From Streptomyces physcomitrii (lineage in GTDB: Bacteria > Actinomycetota > Actinomycetes > Streptomycetales > Streptomycetaceae): a stretch of DNA of 64,000 nt. This document shows, one piece after another, positions 40,376 to 48,175 of this stretch; the first letter of the stretch is position 1; each line of letters starts with the position of its first letter. The translations under genes were made by a program, and so were the position numbers. The stretch lies in assembly GCF_012273655.1 (NCBI RefSeq), contig NZ_JAAWWP010000006.1, positions 186,001-250,000 of the forward strand. The letters are read 5' to 3'. Below the pieces are notes generated by a model, which saw only the letters and a list, made by a program, of their open reading frames with translations, searched no databases and was not told the DNA's origin.

Positions 40376-41770
40376 TCAGACCGGATCCGCCGTCGGGGGC
40401 AGCGGCCCCGCCCCGATCGCTCCCCGCAGCACCGCCACCGCACGTTCCAGTACGGCCGGTACCGAGACCGCCGCCTGCGGGGTGTCGGGCATGCTCACCA
40501 CCAACTCGGCGCGGTCGCGGAACCAGTTGAACCAGATCGAGACACCGCTGGCGTTGTCCGGGCCGGTGAGCATCCGGACCTCGCGGTCCAGGTAGTCGGC
40601 GGCGCCGGGGGCGCTCCTGCCGTCCAGGTAGGAGGCCATCGGCGGGATCCGCAGCTGCTGCCCGGCGGGGGCGAGCAGTTCCACCGCGCGGTGCAGCGGG
40701 ACGTCGTAGCGGGATCTGGCGCGCTGGAAGGCCTGCTGGGCCACCGGTACGGCGGCGTCCAGGCCCGGGGTGCCGGGGAGCGTGAAGGCGAGGGGGACGA
40801 GGTTCACCAGCCAGCCGTGGATGCGCAGATCGCGGGGGCTCGCGCGGGTGGAGACCGCGGTGAGGACCCGGTAGGCGGCCTCGTCCGCCAACTCCCGCTG
40901 CACCAGGGCCAGTGCGGCGAACATCCCGGCGGCGAAGCCTCCGCCGTTGCGGGCGCAGTGGGCGCGGAAGGCGCGGGCCTCGGTGCCGGTGAAGACGGGG
41001 AGGCTGAGGCGGGTGCCGGGCAGGAGTTCGTCGGAGTCGTGGCCGAGGTCGCCCGGGAAGGCGGGGAACCCGCCGTCCGCGGTGGCGAAGAACTCGCGCC
41101 AGGTGTCGAGTTCGGGGGAGTGCGGGGTGAGCCCGGCGGCGTACGCGGCCTCCGCGCGGTTCAGCGCGAGGTAGCCCGGGGCCTCGGGCAGGGCCGGTTC
41201 CTCGCCGCGCAGGGCGGCCGCGTACCGCTCGCGGATCTCCTCGAAGACCAGCGCCATCGAGTGGCCGTCGGTGTAGGCGTGGTCGATCGCGCACCAGACG
41301 GTGGAGCTGTGCGGGCGCAGGACCACCCCGGCGAGCAGCCCGGGACCGGGGGCGGCGGTCACCTCGTCGATACGGCGGTGCAGATGCTGCCGCAGCGCGC
41401 GCGGGTCGGTGAACGCGCCCGCCTTCTCCGCCCGCACCTCGATCCCCTCGGCGGGCAGCAGGTGACCGCGCAGGGTGCCGTCCTCCTCGTGGGCGTACCA
41501 GCTGCGGTAGGCCTCGTGCCGCCGGGCGAGTCCCTGCCAGGCCTCGGCGAGGGCCCCGGGGTCGGCGCGGCCGGGGAGTTCGAAGCTGAGGGCGACCCAG
41601 GGGGACTGGGTGCGGCCCGCCTGCCTGTGGGCCCGGGCGAGGCCGAGGTGGCCCTGCTGGAAGAGGGAGGCGGGGACCTCGTGCGGCCGCGGGGCGAAGG
41701 TGGCGCCGAGGGTGAACTCGACGACCTCGCCGGGCGCGGGCAGATGGTCGAGGAGCTGGGTCATGTGCAT
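40376..41770 (-). CDS. Stand-alone condensation-domain protein 1
   Basis: 464-residue protein of the CoA-dependent acyltransferase/condensation fold, as in NRPS C domains and PapA acyltransferases. The active motif is AIDHAYTDGHS, that is DHxxxDG; the catalytic second His and the structural Asp remain, while the first His is Asp. The N-terminal ASLFQQGHLGLARAHRQAGRTQSPW and mid-protein VSTRASPRDLRIHGWLVNLVPL match the two half-domains. There is no adenylation or carrier domain. The next upstream gene is a second such protein, 38 bp away on the same strand, so they are probably cotranscribed. It should join an acyl chain from a carrier protein to an amine or alcohol. Confidence 0.88.
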   Translation of the reverse strand: MHMTQLLDHLPAPGEVVEFTLGATFAPRPHEVPASLFQQGHLGLARAHRQAGRTQSPWVALSFELPGRADPGALAEAWQGLARRHEAYRSWYAHEEDGTLRGHLLPAEGIEVRAEKAGAFTDPRALRQHLHRRIDEVTAAPGPGLLAGVVLRPHSSTVWCAIDHAYTDGHSMALVFEEIRERYAAALRGEEPALPEAPGYLALNRAEAAYAAGLTPHSPELDTWREFFATADGGFPAFPGDLGHDSDELLPGTRLSLPVFTGTEARAFRAHCARNGGGFAAGMFAALALVQRELADEAAYRVLTAVSTRASPRDLRIHGWLVNLVPLAFTLPGTPGLDAAVPVAQQAFQRARSRYDVPLHRAVELLAPAGQQLRIPPMASYLDGRSAPGAADYLDREVRMLTGPDNASGVSIWFNWFRDRAELVVSMPDTPQAAVSVPAVLERAVAVLRGAIGAGPLPPTADPV

Positions 41771-41808
41771 GGTGGTTCTCCCTCGTGGGGCGGGGTCGGG
41801 GGCGGCGC

Positions 41809-43164
41809 TCAGACGGTGGCGAGCGCGGCGCCGGTGGTGCCGTGGTCGGCGATCCGGGCGGCGAGGCGGGCCGTGCTCTTCATGAACCGGCCGAGGCTCG
41901 CCCGGGCGGTGGGATTGCCGGGGAAGCGGGCCGAGAGGTGCACGCCCCGCTCGCTCCGGGTGAACCAGAGGTAGACCTCCTGCGGCGCGTGCACGCGGCT
42001 GCGCAGCATCCGGTCCTCGGGCCGGGGCGGGGTGCCGGGGACCCGGCGTACGTCCAGGAAGGAGACGACGAAGCGGAGCGGGACCTCGCGGCCGAGGAAC
42101 TCCGTGAGATGGGCGGCCGAACTGCCGGGTCCCGGGGCGCGGTCGCGCAGTTCGGCAGCGGCTGCGGCCACCACGGCGGGGAAGCCGGCCTCCGGCGGCA
42201 CGGGCACCGCCACCGGGTGCAGCCCGACGAACCAGCCGGTCGCGTCCCGCCAGGGCGTGGGCCGCGCGTCGGTCAGGGTGACGGTACGCAGGACCGGGGT
42301 CCCGGCGGTCCCCCGGGCGGCGAGCGCCAGGCAGGCCAGCAGCCCGGCGGCGGTGGAGCCGCCCGCGGCCCGCGCGGCGGCGGCGAAGCGCGCGGCGGCG
42401 GGCGCGTCGAGCAGCCAGCGGTACAGGCTCTGCTGGGATGCGGCGGCCGAGGGGCCGAGCGGCAGCGGGAAGCCGGGCGGGGCCCCGCCGCCCGCGGCGA
42501 GCAGGTCGTGCCAGCGCCCCGGGTCGAGGGCGGGCCGGACGGCGGTGTCGACGAGGCGCCGCTCGTAGACCCCGAAGTCGATGTAGCCGGGGCCGCGCGC
42601 GACCGGTGCCGGATGCGCGAGCAGTCCGCGGACCTCGCCGCCGGTCATGGCCAGCGTGGTGCCGTCGACCACCCCGTGGTCCGCGGCCAGCAGGACGAGC
42701 ACGCCCTCGGCCGACTCCACCGTGGCGAAGGCGACCTGCGGCCAGTCGAGCGGGCGGGTCGCACGGTCGAAGCAGGCCTCGATCTGGCGGCGCATCGCCG
42801 ACGGGTCCGCGAAGCGGCCGATGTATCCGCGCTGCAGGGACAGCGCCCGCGCGGGCAGCACCAGGCGGGTCCGCTCGCGCTCCCCGGGGACCAGCCTGCT
42901 GCGCAGGTGCTCATGGGCGCGCAACCAGGCGGTCAGGGCCGCGCCGACCGCCGAGGGCGCCACCGGCCCGAGCCGGAAGGCGAGCCCCACCCAGGCGGGG
43001 TCGACCAGGCTGCGGCCCGCCGCCGCGGCGCCGTGCACATGGCGGGCATGGGCCAGCGGCGGGGTGCGTCGGTCGTCGCGCCAGGCGGCGGTGGCCGCCC
43101 GGGGGGTCCAGAAGGAGAGGTCGCCCGGCGGCAGCGGGCAGGCGTCCAGTTCGGTGAACTCCAT
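41809..43164 (-). CDS. Stand-alone condensation-domain protein 2
   Basis: 451-residue condensation-fold protein. The motif is AADHGVVDGTT (DHxxxDG, first His again replaced by Asp). The floor-loop region RTVTLTDARPTPWRDATGWFVGLHPV and the later VVSFLDVRRVPG match the family. It is divergent in sequence from its neighbour, so the two are unlikely to be a recent tandem copy. It leads the minus-strand pair and is divergent from the methyltransferase-ACP-KS genes across 335 bp. Confidence 0.85.
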   Translation of the reverse strand: MEFTELDACPLPPGDLSFWTPRAATAAWRDDRRTPPLAHARHVHGAAAAGRSLVDPAWVGLAFRLGPVAPSAVGAALTAWLRAHEHLRSRLVPGERERTRLVLPARALSLQRGYIGRFADPSAMRRQIEACFDRATRPLDWPQVAFATVESAEGVLVLLAADHGVVDGTTLAMTGGEVRGLLAHPAPVARGPGYIDFGVYERRLVDTAVRPALDPGRWHDLLAAGGGAPPGFPLPLGPSAAASQQSLYRWLLDAPAAARFAAAARAAGGSTAAGLLACLALAARGTAGTPVLRTVTLTDARPTPWRDATGWFVGLHPVAVPVPPEAGFPAVVAAAAAELRDRAPGPGSSAAHLTEFLGREVPLRFVVSFLDVRRVPGTPPRPEDRMLRSRVHAPQEVYLWFTRSERGVHLSARFPGNPTARASLGRFMKSTARLAARIADHGTTGAALATV

Positions 43165-43499
43165 CTCTCACCGGCCGGGCAGTCGTGCCGCACCGTGCCC
43201 GATGCGCCGTCCGGCTTTCCCCGATAACAGCATGCAAACCCCCGAAATGGACGTGGAACCGGAACGGGAAATACCGCATATTCGTCCCGGGAATCAGCCT
43301 GGAACATACTGTGCAGAGCTGTGGGGCAACGCCTGTGCCATGCACGACAAAGGCGGTTTTGGGGGCGCAACCGTGACACCTCGGAAGCCCATTGAGAGCG
43401 TAATCACACTCGCCCGGGAAGGCCTCGCGAGAATGCCGAGGGGCGCTACATTCCCAGGAGTTGTCCCGCTGGGCCCGCCTCTCGAAGGGAAATCACCAG
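43165..43499. promoter_or_regulatory. Divergent promoter region of the condensation/KS cluster
   Basis: 335 bp with no supported gene. It is less GC-rich than its flanks, especially 43220-43330, and must carry promoters for both arms of the cluster. Confidence 0.5.
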
Positions 43500-44309
43500 G
43501 TGCCCGTAAACGAAGTGCAACCCTCACAGGACTACGCCGCATTACGCCGCGATCCGGAATACGGCCAGCTGAACCAAAGGCTCCTGGAGTTCCTCGCCCT
43601 CGGTGGTCCGCGGCGGCTCCTGGACATCGGCTGCGGCGACGGAGCGGTCAGCGAGGTGCTCCTCGGCCGGGATCCCGGCCTCGCCCTGACCGGCGTGGAC
43701 CCCGAGCCCGGACTGCTCGCCGAGGCCCGCGCCCGGCTGGAGGGCCGGGCCGAGTTCCACGTCGGCGACGCCGCCTCGGTGGAGCGCCTCTTCCCGCCGG
43801 CGTCCTTCGACAGCGTTGTCATGGCCAACTGCGTGCACTTGGTCGAGGAGTTGCCCGCCGCGCTGGGCGCCATCCACCGGGTACTGGAGCCCGGCGGCCG
43901 GCTGGTGTTCAACTCCGCCTTCTACGCGGGGGCCGAACTCCCCGCCGAACTACCCGTCTACGCCGAGCTGATCGGTGCCGCCCGGCGCGCGGCCCGGGCC
44001 CGGGGGCTCGTCCTCGACCGCTCCGCCCCGGCCAAGACGCCCGGGATGCGCCGCAGTGCGGAGGACTACTGGGAGGCGCTCGCCGCGTGCGGTTTCACCG
44101 GGATCACCCATGCCGAGGAGTCCTTCACCTTCAGCGGGGGCTTTCTCGCCGCCCTCTGCGGCACCCCCATGTTCGCCTCCGCCGCGCTGCCCGGAATTGA
44201 CAGGAACGTCGCCGCCGAACTCCTCAGGGAATCCCTCCAGAAGCAGCAGCAAAAGGCACCCGTCACCGTGACGCGCCGCTGCCTGTACTTCTCCGCGGTC
44301 CGAGCCTGA
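43500..44309 (+). CDS. Class I SAM-dependent methyltransferase
   Basis: 269-residue class I methyltransferase. Motif I is LLDIGCGDGAVSEVLL, motif II acidic residue is in LTGVDPEPGLL, and SFDSVVMANCVHLVEEL plus LGAIHRVLEPGGRLVFN are motifs for the central and post-I strands. GTG 43500 follows GAAGGGA; the longer frame from 43461 is not needed. It starts the operon methyltransferase-ACP-KS. Substrate unknown; a carrier-bound or released product of this cluster is likely. Confidence 0.9.
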   Translation: MPVNEVQPSQDYAALRRDPEYGQLNQRLLEFLALGGPRRLLDIGCGDGAVSEVLLGRDPGLALTGVDPEPGLLAEARARLEGRAEFHVGDAASVERLFPPASFDSVVMANCVHLVEELPAALGAIHRVLEPGGRLVFNSAFYAGAELPAELPVYAELIGAARRAARARGLVLDRSAPAKTPGMRRSAEDYWEALAACGFTGITHAEESFTFSGGFLAALCGTPMFASAALPGIDRNVAAELLRESLQKQQQKAPVTVTRRCLYFSAVRA

Positions 44310-44330
44310 AACGTGAAAGGTGTTCTTCTT

Positions 44331-44600
44331 ATGGCTGATGCACTCTCCCTTGTCGCGCGTTCCCTGACTGAAATCCGCCCGGATCTGGGTGAGGAGGGCA
44401 CGCCCATCACCCGGGAATCGGTTCTGTTCTATGCGAGGGACCCCGGCGTTCCGATTCTCGGTCTCGACTCGATGGAGGCCCTGGAACTCCTCGCGATCCT
44501 CGAAGAGGAATGCGACGTTCAACTGGCCGACACCGGAATCCGCATAGCCGAACTCCACACGGTCGGCGATGTGGTGGACGCCCTGGAGAAGGCCCTGTGA
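44331..44600 (+). CDS. Acyl carrier protein
   Basis: 89-residue discrete carrier protein. The 4'-phosphopantetheine Ser is S47 in GLDSMEALELLAILEEE, where the usual DSL is DSM. Helices I, II and III are visible. ATG 44331 follows AAAGG about 10 bases upstream, 21 bp after the methyltransferase stop. It sits between the methyltransferase and KS and would carry the growing acyl chain or the acyl donor for the condensation proteins. Confidence 0.93.
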   Translation: MADALSLVARSLTEIRPDLGEEGTPITRESVLFYARDPGVPILGLDSMEALELLAILEEECDVQLADTGIRIAELHTVGDVVDALEKAL

Positions 44601-44631
44601 CCGGCTCCGCCGCCCGCCCGGAGCGGTCCTC

Positions 44632-45861
44632 GTGACGGCCCGGGGCCACCGGCGGGTGCTGGTCACCGGCATGGGCGTCGAGTCCTGCGCCGGGGGCACC
44701 CCCGAGGAGCTGTGGAAGGCCCTCTCCGCCGGGGAACCGGCCCTCGCCCCGCTGGAGTTGGAGGAGCCGCTGCCCTGCGAGGTCGGCGGGGCGGTGACCG
44801 GCTTCGAGCCGGGCGACTACATGTCGCGGCAGCAGGTGCGCCGGACCTCCCGCTTCCAGCAGCTGCTCTTCGCCGCCGCCGTCAAGGCCGTCGAGAAAGC
44901 CGGGCTGCGCACACCCCCCGACGCCCTCTACGTGGGGACCGGGGGCGGTGGCCTGGACGAGTCGGCCCGTCTGGTGACCGTGCTGCGCGAACGCGGCTGG
45001 GCCGCCATGAACCGGCTCGGCCTGCTGCGGCTGCTACCCAACATGGCCGCGGGCCTGCTCGCCGGGGAGCTGTCGGTGACCGGCCCGGTGCTCACCCTCT
45101 CCACCGCCTGCAGCTCCTCCACCGACGCCCTCGGGGCCGGACTGCGCGCGGTGCGCGACGGCACCGCCGAAGTCGCCCTGGTCGGCGGGGTGGAGAGCTG
45201 GCTCGACCTGCCCTGCCTCGCCTCGTTCACGCTGCTCGACGCCCTCTCCCGGCGCCCGGCGGCCGAGGCGGCGCTGGCCTCGCGGCCCTTCGACCGGGAC
45301 CGGGACGGCATGGTGCCCGCCGAGGGCGCCGGGGTGCTGGTGCTCGAATCGGAGGAGTCGGCCCTGCGGCGCGGCGCCGAGGTCCACGGGGAACTCCTCG
45401 GGGCCGCCGCCACCTGCGACGCGGGACACGCGGTGGCGCCGAGGGCGGACGGGGAGGTGGCGGCCCGGGCGGTCGTACGGGCCCTCGCGGACGCGGGTGT
45501 CGAGCCCGAGGCGGTGGACCTGCTCAGCGCGCACGGCACCTCCACGCCGCTGAACGACCGGGCGGAGACGGCGGCCATCCGGCGTGCCTTCGGCGCGCAC
45601 GCCGGGCAACTGGCCATCACCGCGCCCAAGTCGGTGATCGGCCACGCCTGCGGCGCCTGCGGGATCCTGGAGAGCGTCGGGCTGCTGATGGCGCTGCGCC
45701 ACGACTTCGTCCCGCCCACCGCCAACCTGGAGAACCCCGACCCGGAGTGCGACCTCGACTACACCCCGCTGAAGGGCAGGCCCGCCTCCCTCTCGGTGGC
45801 CGTCAAGCAGAACTTCGGCTTCGGCGGCCAGAACTCGGCGCTGGTCTTCGGCGCCGCCTGA
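44632..45861 (+). CDS. Beta-ketoacyl-ACP synthase (KAS II/KS-alpha type)
   Basis: 409-residue ketosynthase with the full catalytic set: C160 in STACSSS, H301 in SAHGTSTPLND, K333 in PKSVIG and H338 in GHACGACG. The last block differs from the usual GHLLGAAG. No chain-length-factor partner is present, so it is not a type II aromatic PKS. It should extend or condense an acyl group on the adjacent ACP. GTG 44632 with GGAG about eight bases upstream gives the canonical start; it is 31 bp after the ACP stop. Confidence 0.93.
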   Translation: MTARGHRRVLVTGMGVESCAGGTPEELWKALSAGEPALAPLELEEPLPCEVGGAVTGFEPGDYMSRQQVRRTSRFQQLLFAAAVKAVEKAGLRTPPDALYVGTGGGGLDESARLVTVLRERGWAAMNRLGLLRLLPNMAAGLLAGELSVTGPVLTLSTACSSSTDALGAGLRAVRDGTAEVALVGGVESWLDLPCLASFTLLDALSRRPAAEAALASRPFDRDRDGMVPAEGAGVLVLESEESALRRGAEVHGELLGAAATCDAGHAVAPRADGEVAARAVVRALADAGVEPEAVDLLSAHGTSTPLNDRAETAAIRRAFGAHAGQLAITAPKSVIGHACGACGILESVGLLMALRHDFVPPTANLENPDPECDLDYTPLKGRPASLSVAVKQNFGFGGQNSALVFGAA

Positions 45862-45876
45862 GCACCACCGGACACC

Positions 45877-45910
45877 CGGGGCCGTACCGCAACCACGCGG
45901 TACGGCCCCG
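45877..45910 (+). terminator. Terminator after ketosynthase
   Basis: A perfect 14-bp stem (45877-45890 with 45897-45910) and loop AACCAC lie 15 bases past the KS stop. Confidence 0.88.
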
Positions 45911-45922
45911 GCCGTATCGTTC

Positions 45923-45998
45923 CTGCACGCCTGCACGCCTGCACGCCTGCACGCCTGCACGCCTGCACGCCTGCACGCCTGCACGCCTGCACGCCTGC
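45923..45998. repeat. 8-bp tandem repeat, 9.5 copies
   Basis: Nine perfect CTGCACGC units begin at 45923 and run to 45994, followed by a half unit CTGC. It lies in the non-coding gap between the KS terminator and the SDR gene. Confidence 0.97.
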
Positions 45999-46073
45999 GT
46001 TCCGCGTACCCGTGCGCAACGCGCGCGGGTACGGAGCAGCTGGCCCCGTGCCGCGGCCTCGTAGGGTGCGGGC

Positions 46074-46889
46074 ATGACACGACTCGACGGTTACGGGGTG
46101 CTGGTCACCGGTGCGGGGCAGGGGATCGGGGAGGCGGTCGCGCGGCGCTGCGCGCGGCTCGGCGCGCGGGTACTGGTGACCGATCTGGACCCGGAACGGG
46201 CCCGCCGGGTGGCCGGGCTGATCGGGGACGAGGGCGGCCGGGCGGATGCGGCCGCCTGCGACGTCCGGGACCCGGAGGCGGTGGCCGCGGCCGTCGGGCG
46301 GGCCGTGGACTCCTTCGGCGGTCTCGACGTCCTCGTCAACAACGCCTACGCCGCCCATCCCGACCCCGCCCGCTTCGAGGAGTACGAGGACGGGCCCTGG
46401 CTGGAGGACTTCGACGTGATCGTCAACGGGGCCTTCCGCTGCTGCCGCGCGGCCATGCCCCAACTGGCCGCGGCGGGCGGCCGGGGCGCGGTGGTGAACA
46501 TCGGCTCGGTCAACGCCCAGCGCCACTTCGGCGGGCACGCCTACAGCGCGGCCAAGGCGGCGCTCGGCTCCCTCACCCGCACCCTCGCCGTGGAGAGCGC
46601 CCCGCGCGGGGTGCGGGTCAACCTCGTCGAGCCGGGGACCATCCGTACCTCGGTGTGGGACTCCCGCCCCGGGGCCCTCGAACGGGCCGCCCGCAGCTAT
46701 CCCTTGGGCCGGGTGGGGGAGCCCGGTGACGTGGCCGCCGCCGTCACCTTCCTCGCCTCGGCGGACGCGGCGTGGATCACCGGTGTCACCCTGCCCGTGG
46801 ACGGCGGCCTGCTGGTCAGCAACATGGGGCTCAACCGCGACCTCGGCGGCATCCCCGAAGCGGACTCCGGTGCCCTGGGCGGCAGTTGA
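46074..46889 (+). CDS. Short-chain dehydrogenase/reductase (FabG-like)
   Basis: 271-residue classical SDR. The cofactor loop is VTGAGQGIGEAVARR, then NNAY in place of NNAG (LVNNAYAAHPD), Ser in NIGSVNAQ and Tyr/Lys in HAYSAAKAALG. VLVTDLDPERARR with Asp after strand 2 points to NAD(H). It lies in the same direction as the KS but beyond a terminator, so cluster membership is a guess; ketoreduction of the KS product would fit. Confidence 0.9.
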   Translation: MTRLDGYGVLVTGAGQGIGEAVARRCARLGARVLVTDLDPERARRVAGLIGDEGGRADAAACDVRDPEAVAAAVGRAVDSFGGLDVLVNNAYAAHPDPARFEEYEDGPWLEDFDVIVNGAFRCCRAAMPQLAAAGGRGAVVNIGSVNAQRHFGGHAYSAAKAALGSLTRTLAVESAPRGVRVNLVEPGTIRTSVWDSRPGALERAARSYPLGRVGEPGDVAAAVTFLASADAAWITGVTLPVDGGLLVSNMGLNRDLGGIPEADSGALGGS

Positions 46890-46925
46890 GCGGCGTGCCT
46901 GAAGTCCCTCATCGGCAAGCTGATG

Positions 46926-46959
46926 TGACGCGCCGCCAAATATGACGTGCCGTCAAAAC
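46926..46959. repeat. 17-bp direct repeat between convergent genes
   Basis: TGACGCGCCGCCAAATA (46926-46942) and TGACGTGCCGTCAAAAC (46943-46959) are adjacent near-copies. The second contains the palindrome TGACG-TGC-CGTCA. Confidence 0.6.
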
Positions 46960-46978
46960 CATTGTTCCCAGACGGTCT

Positions 46979-47980
46979 TCAGATCACCTTGAGCTTCACC
47001 AGGGCGCCGAGGGTGAGGGCCCCCGGCAGCAGCGGCACCCAGACCGTGACGATCCGGAAGCCGATGACGACGGCGGTGGCGAGGGCGGCGGGCGCGCCGG
47101 CCGCGACCAGGGCCACCACCAGCGCCGCCTCAACCGAGCCCAGACCGCCCGGAGTCGGGACCAGCGCCACGGCGCAGCTCGCGGCGAGATAGGCGAGCGC
47201 CATGTGCATCACCGGGATGTCCAGGCCGAGGGCGCGCCCCACCGCGACAAGGCCCGAGGCCTGGAGTGCGGGGAAGGCGAGCGAGCCGCCCCAGAGGGCG
47301 AGGGCCCGCGCCGGGCGGGCGTGCACGCGCCTGGCCTCACCGAGCGCCGTACGCAGGAAGCGCAGGAGGAGACCGCGTACCCGGCGCAGGCACAGCAGCA
47401 CCCCGGCGCTCAGCAGTGCCGCTGCCCCGAGGCTCGACAGCAGCGGCCAGAGGGCCCCTTCGGGCAGCAGGGCGCCCAGCCGCAGGGCGTCCGGGAAGGC
47501 GAGCAGCAGGACGAGCAGGAGGCCGAGGCGGGCCGCGGTCTCGGTCAGGAGGTAGAGCGCGAGCGCGGCCGTGGAGCGCGCCGCGGGGATGCCGCAGACC
47601 GTCATGAAGCGCAGGCTGACCGCGCTCGCGCCGAGCCCGGTGGGCAGCAGGTGGTTGGCGGCGCCGGAGGCGAACTGCGTCGCCAACAGCCGTACCCGCG
47701 GCAGCCGTTCGGCCACCGCACCCTGCCGCGCGAAGGCGGCGGCCACCCACGTGAGGCAGGTGGTCGCCCCGGCGACGGCCAGCCAGGTCCGGTCGGCACC
47801 GGCGAGTTGGCGAAAGCCCTCGGCCAGCACGCGGCGGTGCCGCACCGCGAGCACCCCGACCAGGGCGAGCGGCAGCAGGCACAGCGCCTGCCGGAGCGGC
47901 AGCGGGCGGAGCGGCCGCCGCAGGGGCAGCGGCTCAGGGAGCCGGGACGCGGGCGCGGGGGTCACGTGGGGAACCGTCAC
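46979..47980 (-). CDS. UPF0104 / lysylphosphatidylglycerol synthase TM-region-like membrane protein
   Basis: About 333-residue integral membrane protein with seven or eight hydrophobic helices. The family blocks are GAANHLLPTGLGASAVSLRF (N-terminal third) and ALVPTPGGLGSVEAALVVALVAAG (C-terminal). Members are thought to move lipids or lipid-linked sugars across the membrane, and they often occur near hopanoid or glycolipid genes. No aminoacyl transferase domain is attached. GTG 47980 is the likely start. It is convergent with the SDR and divergent from the ABC exporter. Confidence 0.85.
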   Translation of the reverse strand: MTVPHVTPAPASRLPEPLPLRRPLRPLPLRQALCLLPLALVGVLAVRHRRVLAEGFRQLAGADRTWLAVAGATTCLTWVAAAFARQGAVAERLPRVRLLATQFASGAANHLLPTGLGASAVSLRFMTVCGIPAARSTAALALYLLTETAARLGLLLVLLLAFPDALRLGALLPEGALWPLLSSLGAAALLSAGVLLCLRRVRGLLLRFLRTALGEARRVHARPARALALWGGSLAFPALQASGLVAVGRALGLDIPVMHMALAYLAASCAVALVPTPGGLGSVEAALVVALVAAGAPAALATAVVIGFRIVTVWVPLLPGALTLGALVKLKVI

Positions 47981-48138
47981 ACCGCCAGAGACTCGGCGCC
48001 GCACACCAACGAAGGGTGGCGCCCACGGGGACGGCGGCCGACAGCCGGGCCAAGGACGCGCGGCGGGCCGGGAGTTGGGCCTCCCTCCCAGTTCCCCGCG
48101 GTCAAGGAGGGCGCGGGCGAGGGCAGTCCGGCGATCTG

Positions 48139-48169
48139 TTGACCTGAACCTTGCTTGAGGTTCTAGGTT
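48139..48169 (+). promoter_or_regulatory. MerR-type promoter of the ABC exporter, leaderless
   Basis: TTGACC (-35, 48139-48144) and TAGGTT (-10, 48164-48169) are separated by 19 bp, longer than the 17-bp optimum and typical of MerR-activated promoters. AACCT-N6-AGGTT (48147-48162), an inverted repeat, is centred in the spacer. The predicted transcription start falls at about 48176, the A of ATG, so the message should have no leader. Confidence 0.8.
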
Positions 48170-48175
48170 CCTCTC

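Noticed and set aside
45923..45998. CRISPR-like array
   Set aside because: The 8-bp units are contiguous with no spacers.
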